Origin: Anaerolineae bacterium
GTDB lineage: Bacteria > Chloroflexota > Anaerolineae > DUEN01
DNA: 64,000 bases
Assembly (NCBI GenBank): GCA_025060615.1
Contig: JANXBS010000002.1
Coordinates: 240,156-304,155 of the forward strand
Reading direction: 5' to 3'
Part shown: one piece after another, positions 1 to 8,351 of the stretch
Numbering within the stretch: position 1 is the stretch's first letter
Layout of the letters: each line of letters opens with the position of its first letter
The notes under the pieces: generated by a model
Told to the model about the DNA's origin: nothing
Seen by the model: only the letters and a program-made list of their open reading frames with translations
Databases searched by the model: none
Translations under genes and position numbers: made by a program

Positions 1-848
1 CCCAGGCGATCCGGGAGCACGAGATTGACACGATCGTGAACTTTGCGGCGGAGTCGCATGTGGATCGTTCGATCCTAGATCCGGACGCATTCATTCGCAC
101 CGATGTATATGGAACCTACGTATTGTTAGAAGCCGCCCGTCGTTTTGGGCTGGAGCGAATGCACCAGGTGAGCACCGACGAGGTGTATGGCCATGTGCCG
201 CCCGGCCACTCTTCCCGGGAGACCGATCCGGTGGCGCCGCGCAGCCCTTATGCCGCCAGTAAAGCCAGCGCTGATCTGATGGTGCTGGCTTACCACGTCA
301 CATATGGGTTGCCGGTGACCATCACGCGCGGGGCGAACAACATCGGCCCATACCAGCATCCGGAGAAGGTGGTCCCGCTTTTTGCGACTAACGCCATAGA
401 CGATTTGCCTCTGCCCGTTTACGGCGATGGCCGGCAGATGCGCGATTACCAGTACGTGCTCGACCACTGCGAGGCGATTGACCTCGTGCTGCGACGGGGT
501 CAGATCGGCGAGATCTACAACGTAGGCACCGGCCAGGAGATGGAGAACCTGGCGATGGTGGAGATCCTGCTGGATGAGTTGGGGAAGCCGCGCAGCTTGA
601 TCCAGCATGTGGAGGATCGGCCGGGGCATGATAGAAGGTACTCGCTGAACGTGGAGAAGCTCAAGGCATTGGGCTGGCAGCCGCGTCACACCCATGAGGA
701 GGCCATTCGCAAGACAGTACGATGGTATGTGGAGAACGAGTGGTGGTGGCGCAAGATCAAGAGCGGAGAGTTCCGTGCCTATTACGAGCGCCAATATGGC
801 CGGCGTCGCATCCTCCGGCCGGAGGAAATCGTGCATTCATCAGAGTGA
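1..848 (+). CDS. rfbB: dTDP-glucose 4,6-dehydratase, C-terminal part (5' end outside window)
   Basis: Extended SDR enzyme that converts dTDP-glucose to dTDP-4-keto-6-deoxyglucose, the first committed step toward dTDP-rhamnose and other deoxysugars; cytosolic. The frame is open from base 3 and reads QAIREHEIDTIVNFAAESHVD before the first possible internal start, so the NAD-binding N-terminus lies left of the window. Visible are the NFAAESHVDRS segment, STDEVYG (the Thr-Asp-Glu acid/base triad of RmlB), SPYAASK with the catalytic Tyr-x3-Lys, a GANNIGPYQHPEK substrate loop and DGRQMRDYQYVLDHCEAI, all diagnostic of RmlB. A strong terminator follows directly, so this is the last gene of its unit, probably a nucleotide-sugar operon. 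RmlB is clearly favoured over a UDP-glucose epimerase because of the TDE triad and the C-terminal WYVENEWWW pattern. Confidence 0.95.
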   Translation, partial: QAIREHEIDTIVNFAAESHVDRSILDPDAFIRTDVYGTYVLLEAARRFGLERMHQVSTDEVYGHVPPGHSSRETDPVAPRSPYAASKASADLMVLAYHVTYGLPVTITRGANNIGPYQHPEKVVPLFATNAIDDLPLPVYGDGRQMRDYQYVLDHCEAIDLVLRRGQIGEIYNVGTGQEMENLAMVEILLDELGKPRSLIQHVEDRPGHDRRYSLNVEKLKALGWQPRHTHEEAIRKTVRWYVENEWWWRKIKSGEFRAYYERQYGRRRILRPEEIVHSSE

Positions 849-880
849 ATGGCAGGAAACGAGACGGCTGAAAGAAGATC

Positions 881-909
881 ACAGGGCCGCCCTATTAGGG
901 CGGCCCTGT
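881..909 (+). terminator. Intrinsic terminator after rfbB
   Basis: A perfect 12-bp stem (881-892 with 898-909, GC-rich) closes a TATTA loop, starting 33 bases after the rfbB stop. The tract behind it is only moderately T-rich (GGTTTGTGG). Position and stem strength favour a terminator. Confidence 0.8.
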
Positions 910-1021
910 GGTTTGTGGTGAGATGGGGCAAGACATTTGCATAGCTTGGGACTTGAATTAGACTGTGACATGGTGCGAGCGCAGGCGCGCTCGTGAAATC
1001 CAGGATCAAGGAGTGATGGCG

Positions 1022-1768
1022 ATGACGGAGCAAACGATAATTGAGGAAAAGCTGAAACGGCCAGATTGGTCGAACGTGCGTCGAGTTCTCGTCATCATGG
1101 CCCATCCAGATGACCCGGACATCACCTGCGGTGGAACAGTCATCCAGATGGCTCGACAGGGCATAGAAGTCACGTACATGATCCTGACCAATGGTGATAA
1201 GGGCAACCACAACCCGCTGATCACCCGTAACCAGTTGATCGCCATGCGCAAGGAGGAGCAGCGCGCGGCCGCGGCCCTCTGCGGCGTGAAGCAGGTGCTG
1301 TTCATGGGGGAAGAGGACGGTTTCTTGCGTCCCACGCGCAGCTTACGCAAGCGCGTCACTCGCGAGATCCGTCGTTTGCGGCCGGATCTGATTATCTGCC
1401 CCAACCCTGATCATTATCTGGTCGGCGACAACTACATCAACCATCCGGATCATCGCAACGCTGGCCTGGTGGCGCTAGAGGCCATCTTTCCTGCTGCCGA
1501 TAACCCCATGTTTTATCCCGATATGGACGATGAGGGGTATCTTCCGCACAAGATCAGCCAGTTGTATGTAGTGGGACATGAAGAGATGAACGTAGAAGTA
1601 GACATCACTCAGGACATCGACTTGAAGATTCAAGCGATTCTTTGTCATAAGAGCCAGTTCGGCAATCCAGAGGAAGCTGCGCGAAGATGGCGTGAACGTT
1701 GGGGGGAAAGGCAGGCCGATGGCAGCATCCGTTACTTTGAGCGCTTCAAGGGTATGAGATTTCTATAA
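1022..1768 (+). CDS. PIG-L (LmbE-like) family deacetylase
   Basis: Zinc-dependent N-acetyl-sugar deacetylase of the PIG-L/MshB/BshB superfamily. The metal-binding signature is AHPDDPD (residues 27-33; His28, Asp31), with NHPDHRN (140-146) giving the later His ligand. The typical alternating core ([37 protein letters not shown]) is intact at 248 residues, normal for the family. I chose ATG 1022 because AAGGAG (1008-1013) sits 8 bases upstream; in-frame GTG 965, GTG 1013 and ATG 1016 have no suitably placed site. The substrate cannot be read from sequence: family members act on GlcNAc-Ins, GlcNAc-malate, chitobiose or lipid-linked GlcNAc. It stands alone between two terminators, so it appears monocistronic. 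Confidence 0.9.
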   Translation: MTEQTIIEEKLKRPDWSNVRRVLVIMAHPDDPDITCGGTVIQMARQGIEVTYMILTNGDKGNHNPLITRNQLIAMRKEEQRAAAALCGVKQVLFMGEEDGFLRPTRSLRKRVTREIRRLRPDLIICPNPDHYLVGDNYINHPDHRNAGLVALEAIFPAADNPMFYPDMDDEGYLPHKISQLYVVGHEEMNVEVDITQDIDLKIQAILCHKSQFGNPEEAARRWRERWGERQADGSIRYFERFKGMRFL

Positions 1769-1782
1769 CAGGCTAGGATGAA

Positions 1783-1830
1783 CAAAGAGCGCAGAGGCCC
1801 GATAGGGTTTCCGGGCCTCTGCGCTCTTTG
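1783..1830 (+). terminator. Long dyad terminator after the PIG-L gene
   Basis: An 18-bp perfect inverted repeat (1783-1800 with 1813-1830) around a 12-base loop begins 14 bases after the stop. The right arm ends in CTCTTTG followed by CTTAG. Such long perfect stems recur in this window (881, 35650, 60328, 62432). Confidence 0.85.
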
Positions 1831-2215
1831 CTTAGTGGTTATTGGAAATCCACTAAATGAGCGAAGTCATCGCCTTTATCCACTCGATTTCTCGAGCCAA
1901 GGCCTGTCTAAGTAATCCCTATAGTTGGCTTTCCATCCCCTTCCTCCGACCTCTTCCCTAGGCTTAGGGAAGGGAAGATCCTCTTTCTCAAGGAGGCTTT
2001 GCGGCTGCGTAGCTGCGAAGCCTCTCTCTTTTCCATGGGTCTATGGGTGACTTTTGGCCTAGCCAGAATAGCCCATTGAGGATAAGTCCTAGCGTGATAA
2101 TCTGGAGAACGTATCAGATCCTGTTAAGAGTTTTGGCTGTCCTGAAGAAGTGTATGGACAGGCTTTGATGTTTGACCTTATGAGAGAGGCCTCTGGGGGC
2201 AAAGGAGTTCTGATT
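1831..2215 (+). other. Intergenic region with a second hairpin
   Basis: No coding frame with codon-like structure is visible. It holds a small dyad (CTTCCCT...AGGGAAG) and a 13-bp hairpin with two G-U pairs (1993-2005 with 2012-2024) followed by TCTCTTTT, which looks like another terminator or an RNA end. The last 60 bases lead into the FG-GAP gene, whose ribosome-binding site is AAAGGAG at 2201-2207. I could not pick a convincing promoter. Confidence 0.5.
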
Positions 2216-4141
2216 ATGATTCGCAAGTTGATGGTGGTGCTAGGAGTCTTGGTCCTGGCTGCCGGCGTCGTCGTTGCCGATTACGCCCCGGATACCTCTT
2301 TGGAAGGTGCCAGTGCCTCGTTCTGGGGCGAAGCACTAGACGATGCCGGCGGCGCCGATGTGGCTGGAGCAGGCGACGTCAACGGGGATGGCTACGCGGA
2401 TTTCCTGATCACAGCGCCGGGCAGGGACGCAGGAGCGCTCGACGCGGGGGAGGTTTACCTGTTCCTAGGCCGGGCCAGCGGATGGTCGCAAGACACGCGG
2501 CTCTCAGCAGCTAGTGCTTCGTTCCGAGGGGAGCGCGCTGGTGATGCGGCTGGCAACAGCGCGGCCGGCGTCGGCGATGTCAATGGCGACGGCCTGGAGG
2601 ATTTCCTCATCGGCGCACCAAGCAATGACGAAGCCGGTCTTGAGGCTGGTCAGGCCTATCTCTTCTTGGGTCGTGCGCAGGGCTGGACGAGCGGTATCAG
2701 CTTGGCCCTGGCTGACGCCTCGTTCCTGGGCGAAAACCCTGGCGACGGCGCTGGATTGGATGTGTCACCTGCCGGCGACGTCAATGGCGATGGCCTCGCC
2801 GATTTCCTGATCAGCGCGCCTCACTACAACGGTGCTGCCGGCAAAGTCTATCTGATCCTGGGCAGATCGGCCGGATGGGCTCGCGACGTCAGCCTTGCCA
2901 ACGCTGATGCCTCGTTTGTCGGGGAATACCCGGGGGACCTGGCTGGGCAGTCCGTTGCTGCCGCAGGCGATGTTAATGGCGATGGTTTAGGAGATTTCCT
3001 CATCGGTGCCTCGAGCAACAATGAGGCATCGAGCAGCGCAGGTAAGGTGTACTTAATCCTGGGGAGGACAACCGGATGGGCTGCTAACGTGAGCCTAGCG
3101 CGGGCTGACGTTTCATTTCTCGGCTCCATCCGAGATGAGCTGGTCGGTTTCCCTGTTGCTGGAGCTGGTGACGTGAACGGCGATGGCCTGGACGATTTCC
3201 TAGTAGGAGCGATCGGCTTTGGCGATGGGGTGAACGCGCCGGAGGGAGCAGGAAAGGTATATCTGATCCTGGGAAGATCCGGCGGATGGGGCGCCAGCCA
3301 GAGCTTAGCCGCAATCGCGGCCGGTAGTTTTGTCGGCGAGGACTATTACGATGGTGCTGGATGGTCACTGGCTGGTGGTGGCGATGTGAACGGTGATGGC
3401 CGGGATGATTTCCTCATTGGCGCTCCGGATAACTGGGAGGCCGGCGAAGGGTTCGGACAAGTTTACCTGATCCTGGGAAAGGCCTCTGGATGGGCACAGA
3501 ACGTCAGCCTGAGGGGGGCCGATGCCTCCTTCTGGGGGGAGCGGACGGGTAGTCGAGCGGGCTCGTCCCTGGCGATGGTGGGCGATGTAGATGGCGATGG
3601 CTTTGACGATTTCATGATAGGAGCCGAGGAGGATCATGAGTCGGATGACGGCGCAGGGCAGGCCTATCTGTTGCTTTCAGCGTATGGGACGGGGGTGGCC
3701 AGTCAGACGCAGTGCTTCGCGGCGGGTGATGTGCCGCGCTCGGACTTCGGCAGCACCGATGTCCAGATTGACTTCTCCGCCGGCACGGCGGGATGTGTAA
3801 CCGTGGTCAAGCATCGCGAGCGTCCTGGTGATCTGGTGAATTCGGCTGCCGTCTGGTGGGAGATCAGCACCACCAAGACGGAATTCGTAGCCGCTCTGAC
3901 TTTCTACTACGCCAACGGTGAAATCGCCGGGCTGACGGAAGGCGCGCTACAAGTGTTTTGGCGTCCCGATGCATCATCACCGTGGCAAGCCTTAGCTAGG
4001 CAATCCCTTCACCCGATTTACAACAAGATCACAGTGGGGCAAGTCACCGCTTTTGGTCAATATACTCTCGCCGCCGGAGCGCCATTTGCGCCTACCAGTA
4101 CAGCGCCGATTAAGATATACCTGCCGCTAGTCCGGCGATAG
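2216..4141 (+). CDS. Secreted seven-bladed FG-GAP (integrin alpha-like) beta-propeller protein
   Basis: Extracytoplasmic protein of 641 residues. It has a signal peptide (MIRKLMVVLGVLVLAAG, cleavage near VVADYAP) and seven consecutive FG-GAP repeats, each with a calcium-loop motif of the type GDVNGDGxxDFLI followed by a GxVYLILGR strand; seven units make a complete integrin-alpha-like propeller. A C-terminal beta domain (about residues 500-620) precedes a proline/threonine linker and the final IYLPLVRR. ATG 2216 is chosen because AAAGGAG (2201-2207) precedes it and the hydrophobic signal starts there; the longer frame from 2150 would put 22 hydrophilic residues in front. Function is unknown: such propellers bind ligands or surfaces. 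The YLPLVRR end is treated under findings. Confidence 0.9.
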   Translation: MIRKLMVVLGVLVLAAGVVVADYAPDTSLEGASASFWGEALDDAGGADVAGAGDVNGDGYADFLITAPGRDAGALDAGEVYLFLGRASGWSQDTRLSAASASFRGERAGDAAGNSAAGVGDVNGDGLEDFLIGAPSNDEAGLEAGQAYLFLGRAQGWTSGISLALADASFLGENPGDGAGLDVSPAGDVNGDGLADFLISAPHYNGAAGKVYLILGRSAGWARDVSLANADASFVGEYPGDLAGQSVAAAGDVNGDGLGDFLIGASSNNEASSSAGKVYLILGRTTGWAANVSLARADVSFLGSIRDELVGFPVAGAGDVNGDGLDDFLVGAIGFGDGVNAPEGAGKVYLILGRSGGWGASQSLAAIAAGSFVGEDYYDGAGWSLAGGGDVNGDGRDDFLIGAPDNWEAGEGFGQVYLILGKASGWAQNVSLRGADASFWGERTGSRAGSSLAMVGDVDGDGFDDFMIGAEEDHESDDGAGQAYLLLSAYGTGVASQTQCFAAGDVPRSDFGSTDVQIDFSAGTAGCVTVVKHRERPGDLVNSAAVWWEISTTKTEFVAALTFYYANGEIAGLTEGALQVFWRPDASSPWQALARQSLHPIYNKITVGQVTAFGQYTLAAGAPFAPTSTAPIKIYLPLVRR

Positions 4142-4280
4142 ACGACGGGATATGGACCACAGACTAGGGCATACTCACCGAGATGATGCTAGGTTGGGAG
4201 TGCTGGATCTATACTACCCAGGTCGATATGCTTATCGCCGCCAGTGGATCGCCCTCTTCTCTTGGCCATCCACGCCTCGT

Positions 4281-4931
4281 TCAGGTCCCTTGCGGGGCAA
4301 TTTTTTGCCAGAAGGAAGAGTTCATCACTGTGGCACGCAACAACCTTTCCAACACCGGATCGGCAAGGTTAAGCTGGCGACGATCAGTGCAGTAGATGGC
4401 GATCCCCCAGGCGAAGTAGTCGCGCGGCGAGATGACAATAGACGGGGCATAACCCAGAGCATACGAGGCCTGGATGCGTCGTCCTACGGCCTGCCACTCG
4501 GGAGTGCACCCACCTCCTTCGGATAGCCAGAGACCGGCCGGCTCTCCATTACAGCCCAGCAGATGATCGAACAGCCGGGCCAGGGCAGAAAAGATGGCGG
4601 CTTCGTTATGGATCAAGTCCAGCAGGGCGATGCGGACGACGTTCACAAGCACACGGCGGCCGATCTGGGCGGGGCCGGGCTGGTACGTGCTGACTCCACT
4701 GCCGATCACTACATGGCCGGTGGGTTGAACTGCCCACCAATCCAATAGTTCGCTCGGAAAGATCTGCAACCGATCGGCCAGTTTCAAGGCGGGAGCCCAG
4801 GCGCTGCGCCCTAAAGGGCTCTTGCTTGGCAAGATAGGCAAGCGGGTGCGGCTTTCCAGATCTAAGTGAATTTTGTCCCGGAGCAAGGCGCGGCATGCCC
4901 GTTCACGCTGATCTACAATCGTGGTAGACAC
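4281..4931 (-). CDS. Conserved-looking hypothetical protein
   Basis: I do not recognise this 216-residue protein. It has coherent protein-like composition, including the stretches GHVVIGSGVSTYQPGPAQ, LVNVVRIALLDLIHNEAA and DYFAWGIAIYCTDRRQ, and its codon use matches the neighbours. There is no signal peptide, membrane span or cysteine cluster. GTG 4931 is preferred, with GAGAGGG about 6 bases upstream; a TTG at 4949 is the alternative. It ends near the convergent FG-GAP gene and lies downstream of the LysM lipoprotein without clear linkage. The opposite strand also has an open frame (4152-4526) but with poorer protein character. Confidence 0.6.
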   Translation of the reverse strand: MSTTIVDQRERACRALLRDKIHLDLESRTRLPILPSKSPLGRSAWAPALKLADRLQIFPSELLDWWAVQPTGHVVIGSGVSTYQPGPAQIGRRVLVNVVRIALLDLIHNEAAIFSALARLFDHLLGCNGEPAGLWLSEGGGCTPEWQAVGRRIQASYALGYAPSIVISPRDYFAWGIAIYCTDRRQLNLADPVLERLLRATVMNSSFWQKIAPQGT

Positions 4932-5033
4932 ATTCCACCCTCTCGACAATTCGCCTGTGCGAGTGGGCTGTCCCCTTCAGCCCGGTGTTTCACCTTCTGC
5001 ACCGCTGAATTTTAAGCCACGTTTAGCTTTCTC

Positions 5034-5591
5034 CTATTCATCTTCAGATAACCTTGGCCCATAGGGCGTCCAACGACGCCAGCCTGCACGTTGGGCATCC
5101 TCTTCCCGGCAGAACCATAGATCGGCCGCCCGCCAGGGATACAGCGGATCTTCGGGCAGAAGGTATAGACGGGTGCCATCCAGCCGCGCGATCACGGCTT
5201 TGATCTCACAGCCGGGCGGCGGTTTCTCACAGCCGTTCACACAGCGTAGCGGCGTGGGTGTGGCAGTAGGCAGAAGCCTCCCAGAGATAGTGATGCGATC
5301 CGAGATCAAAAGCCGCTGTCCTGGTTGGAGAAGATCGGGGTTCTTTAGCTCGTTGACCTGGATCAACGTCTCCATGTCCATGTTGAAGCGTCTAGCGATC
5401 AGCCAGAGTGTGTCGCCCGGCTGTACTTCGTAAAAAAACGGCGTGGGGGGCGTAGCCGCCGTTGACGCGGGGGTATCAACGCTTGGCACCGCGGGAGTGA
5501 CCGGGACACACGCGGTTAGGGCCCATTGGCCCATGAGGCTACATATGCTGAGCACCCATAGCAGCCAGAACCGGGTCTGAGCCACTGGCAT
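5034..5591 (-). CDS. LysM-domain lipoprotein
   Basis: Probable cell-wall-binding lipoprotein of 185 residues. The N-terminus MPVAQTRFWLLWVLSICSLM leads to a lipobox (ALTAC, Cys28), then a Pro/Thr linker, one LysM domain (about 50-95, YEVQPGDTLWLIARRFNM...NPDLLQPGQRLLI) that should bind peptidoglycan glycans, and a C-terminal module GCEIKAVI...WFCREEDAQRAGWR. That last module has the cysteine/tryptophan pattern seen at the end of some secreted nucleases and excalibur-like proteins. The start at 5591 is 8 bases after the PBP stop (5600) and begins the lipoprotein signal, so I reject the longer frame to 5720. Coupling to the PBP suggests a shared role in envelope building. Confidence 0.85.
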   Translation of the reverse strand: MPVAQTRFWLLWVLSICSLMGQWALTACVPVTPAVPSVDTPASTAATPPTPFFYEVQPGDTLWLIARRFNMDMETLIQVNELKNPDLLQPGQRLLISDRITISGRLLPTATPTPLRCVNGCEKPPPGCEIKAVIARLDGTRLYLLPEDPLYPWRAADLWFCREEDAQRAGWRRWTPYGPRLSEDE

Positions 5592-5599
5592 TTGCTTTC

Positions 5600-8248
5600 T
5601 CAGTTCAGGTCTGAGTTTGCTAGAGGCTGGATAGAAGCCTCTGGTGAGGCTAACACCTGCAGATAACGCCCATTGACCCAACCGATCAGTTGGGTCTCGA
5701 TCACGTAGACCTCGAACCATGGGCTGGGCCCCACTTGACGAGGACCGGCGCGGATCTCCACCGTTTGTCCTGGCAGCAATACCCCTTGCCGGGGGTTCGT
5801 AATGCCGGGGCCGCTGCGGATGTTGAGGCTGTGAATTCCTTGTGCCAGAGTAGCTCGGCTGCCAAGGGTAAGTGCAACCGTCGCCATAGTCTCTTGCTTC
5901 TCCTCTGGCTTGGCTATTGCTTCCGCCGTGGGCGGCGCCGGCTCAGGGATCTTGATCAGCCGCTTCGGTTCAGGGCGCGGCGGGAGCTGAGCTAGAGGCC
6001 GTGTGACTGGAGTGAGATCACACTCGCCCGCGCGACGCAGCGACAGGCCGAAGCGAGCGGCCCATTGTCGTGCGGCCGCTGCATCTTGCGAATTCTGAGG
6101 CAGCGGCACGAACGCTCCTGCCAGCCGCACGTGCTTAGGCATATCTTCCTTTAGGACCGGTAGACAATAACCTAACTGCTGGTCAAAGGGATCGGTGATG
6201 GACAACGCCGGCACTGGCCGGTTCAAGTTCTCCGGTTGCGCGAAGACTTCCTCGTACGCCAGCGGGCAGTTCTGGTTGAAATTGCCGGGCAGAAGATCGC
6301 ACACAGGCGCTACATAGATGCCGGGTGGAGGGGTGAAATCCTGCGGCAGTGGCTTTCCCGCGTATCCCAGGCTATCGTGCAAGTTAGGAGTTGCCCAGAT
6401 GACCTCCATAATGTCATGCCAAATCGAGCCAGCCATGCGAAAGCCATAGGAATTACGCATGGGCTTGCCGTTGCTGTTGCCCAGCCAGACCCCTACGGCC
6501 AGGTAGGGGGTATAGCCCACCGTCCAATTATCGCGCCAGTTGTCGGTAGTGCCGGTCTTCACAGCCGTCGGCTGGCTGGTATCTATCGGTGAGGTTCGAC
6601 CGAATATCATCTGACGGGTGCGCGTGTCACTGAGGATGCTGGTCACTTGATAGGCCGCAACGGGTGAGACTGCGTAGATCGGTGGATCAGGCGGTTGTGC
6701 GCGAAAGAGCATCCGGCCTGCGCTGTCGCGGATCTCAGTGACAGGAGCTAGAGGCACGTAGGCTCCGTTGTTGGCCAGGGTGGCGAAGGCATGGGTGAGC
6801 TCGAGCGGGGTGACTCCATAGCCACCGACGGCCAGGGAGAGCCCATAGTCCGTCGCTGATCCACGCCAGGAGGTGATACCCATCTTGCGCGCGGTGCTGA
6901 GCATCGTCTCCACACCCAGAGCGTGCAACAATTTCACAGCCGGCACGTTTAGCGAGTTAGCCAGGGCCGCCCGTAGACGCAATGGCCCGTAGAAACGCCC
7001 TGTGATGTTGCGAGGGGCATAACGCCGACCGCCGTAAAGGGGATAGCTGACGGGGGTATCCCAGATCACCGTAGCTGGAGTCCACCCATTGTCAAACGCA
7101 GCCGCGTAGAGCACTGGCTTAATAGCCGAGCCAGGCTGTCGCGGTCGCACGGCCATGTTGACCTGGCCACTGATCTGCTCGTTGTAATAGTCCACACTGC
7201 CAACCATCGCCAGGATCTGTCCGGTGGGCGGATGCAGGATCACCACAGCTGCGTTGCTGACGCCATGGCGTGGTCCTACCTCGGCGATCTGGGCACGTGC
7301 GATCTGTTCAGCCAGCTCCTGATAGCGCAGGTCAATCGAGGTATAGACCTGAAGCCCCTGGCGCATCCCCTCGGGGCCATAACGTTCCAGCAACAGATCA
7401 AGCACGTAATCCACGAAATGCGGCGCAAGCCGAGGCACCGACCGGGGGGAGGCCAGGCGGATCTCCTCAGCCAGGGCGGCTTGCATTTGCTCCTCGGTGA
7501 TGTACCCTTGCCGGCGCATCAGGTCGAGGACTTGACGCTGGCGTTCGCGCGCTGCGCTTGGGTTGACATAAGGGTTAAGGCGGTTGGGAGCCTGAGGCAG
7601 GCCTGCCAGGAGAGCGCTCTCAGCTAGCGTCAGCTCAGACACGGGTTTATTAAAGTAGACCTCGGCGGCGGCAGCTACACCGTAAGCCTGTTGGCCGTAG
7701 TAGACAGTATTCAGGTACATCTCCAGGATCTCATCCTTGGAATAGCGCTGGCTGAGCTGCATCGCCAGTCGCGCTTCATGTACTTTACGCAGCAAATTCT
7801 GGCTATAGCGCTCCTCTTCATTCATCAACAACAGGCGAGCCAGTTGTTGGGGGATGGTGCTGCCGCCGGAGACAATATCCCAGGCCTGCAGGTTCTGCCA
7901 GAGCGCCCGGGTTATGGCGAATACGTCCACGCCTTCGTGCAGGTAGAAATTCTTGTCCTCGGTAGCGATGGTGGCCTGGATGAGGGTGATGGGCACCTGG
8001 TCGAGCGAGACGACAGTGCGCCGACCGCGGTCTACGAGTTCATAAAGCAAGTTCCCATGGCGGTCGAAAATGCGCGTGGTCTGAAATGGGGGCGAGCCAG
8101 CCGCCTCGGTCAAGCGATCGAGAGCTTGGGCGGCTGGGGGGATGCCGCCGGCTGCGATAACCCTGATCGGGGCCATGGGCCAGGGCAAGAGGAAGACGAT
8201 CAACAATCCAACCACCACGCTGTGGATTCCTGCTTTCATGGTCTCCAT
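5600..8248 (-). CDS. Class A penicillin-binding protein (glycosyltransferase/transpeptidase) with C-terminal SH3b domain
   Basis: Bifunctional peptidoglycan synthase. One N-terminal membrane anchor (about 10-24) is followed by a GT51 domain (about 55-240) with ATEDKNFYLHEGVD (catalytic Glu97) and GGSTIPQQLARLL. The transpeptidase domain (about 330-620) has all three active-site boxes: SAIK (Ser374-Lys377), SLN (432-434) and KTGTT (564-568). A linker rich in Pro/Lys/Glu then leads to an SH3b-like domain (about 795-870: LNIRSGPG...GWVNGRYLQVL), suggesting an extra wall-binding module. Length 882 residues is in the normal PBP1A range. It is the first gene of a pair with the LysM lipoprotein and lies 103 bases downstream of the M16 gene. 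Confidence 0.95.
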   Translation of the reverse strand: METMKAGIHSVVVGLLIVFLLPWPMAPIRVIAAGGIPPAAQALDRLTEAAGSPPFQTTRIFDRHGNLLYELVDRGRRTVVSLDQVPITLIQATIATEDKNFYLHEGVDVFAITRALWQNLQAWDIVSGGSTIPQQLARLLLMNEEERYSQNLLRKVHEARLAMQLSQRYSKDEILEMYLNTVYYGQQAYGVAAAAEVYFNKPVSELTLAESALLAGLPQAPNRLNPYVNPSAARERQRQVLDLMRRQGYITEEQMQAALAEEIRLASPRSVPRLAPHFVDYVLDLLLERYGPEGMRQGLQVYTSIDLRYQELAEQIARAQIAEVGPRHGVSNAAVVILHPPTGQILAMVGSVDYYNEQISGQVNMAVRPRQPGSAIKPVLYAAAFDNGWTPATVIWDTPVSYPLYGGRRYAPRNITGRFYGPLRLRAALANSLNVPAVKLLHALGVETMLSTARKMGITSWRGSATDYGLSLAVGGYGVTPLELTHAFATLANNGAYVPLAPVTEIRDSAGRMLFRAQPPDPPIYAVSPVAAYQVTSILSDTRTRQMIFGRTSPIDTSQPTAVKTGTTDNWRDNWTVGYTPYLAVGVWLGNSNGKPMRNSYGFRMAGSIWHDIMEVIWATPNLHDSLGYAGKPLPQDFTPPPGIYVAPVCDLLPGNFNQNCPLAYEEVFAQPENLNRPVPALSITDPFDQQLGYCLPVLKEDMPKHVRLAGAFVPLPQNSQDAAAARQWAARFGLSLRRAGECDLTPVTRPLAQLPPRPEPKRLIKIPEPAPPTAEAIAKPEEKQETMATVALTLGSRATLAQGIHSLNIRSGPGITNPRQGVLLPGQTVEIRAGPRQVGPSPWFEVYVIETQLIGWVNGRYLQVLASPEASIQPLANSDLN

Positions 8249-8351
8249 CTCCAGGGGATATCCCCAACTTCTTCTCGCGGCTCATCCAGTGACCTATAGA
8301 CAGAGCGAACTTAGCGGTAGAAACTACGGGTTCTGATCTACATGTTTAGCG

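Noticed and set aside
126..836. Long open frame on the minus strand opposite rfbB
   Set aside because: It mirrors the codon structure of rfbB and has no ribosome-binding site or recognisable motif.
2380..3680. Regular DNA repeats that could suggest a CRISPR or satellite array
   Set aside because: The repeats are in frame and encode FG-GAP blades with diverged third positions.
4152..4526. Open frame on the plus strand opposite the hypothetical gene
   Set aside because: Composition is less protein-like than the minus-strand frame (Arg/Pro-rich, no hydrophobic core pattern).
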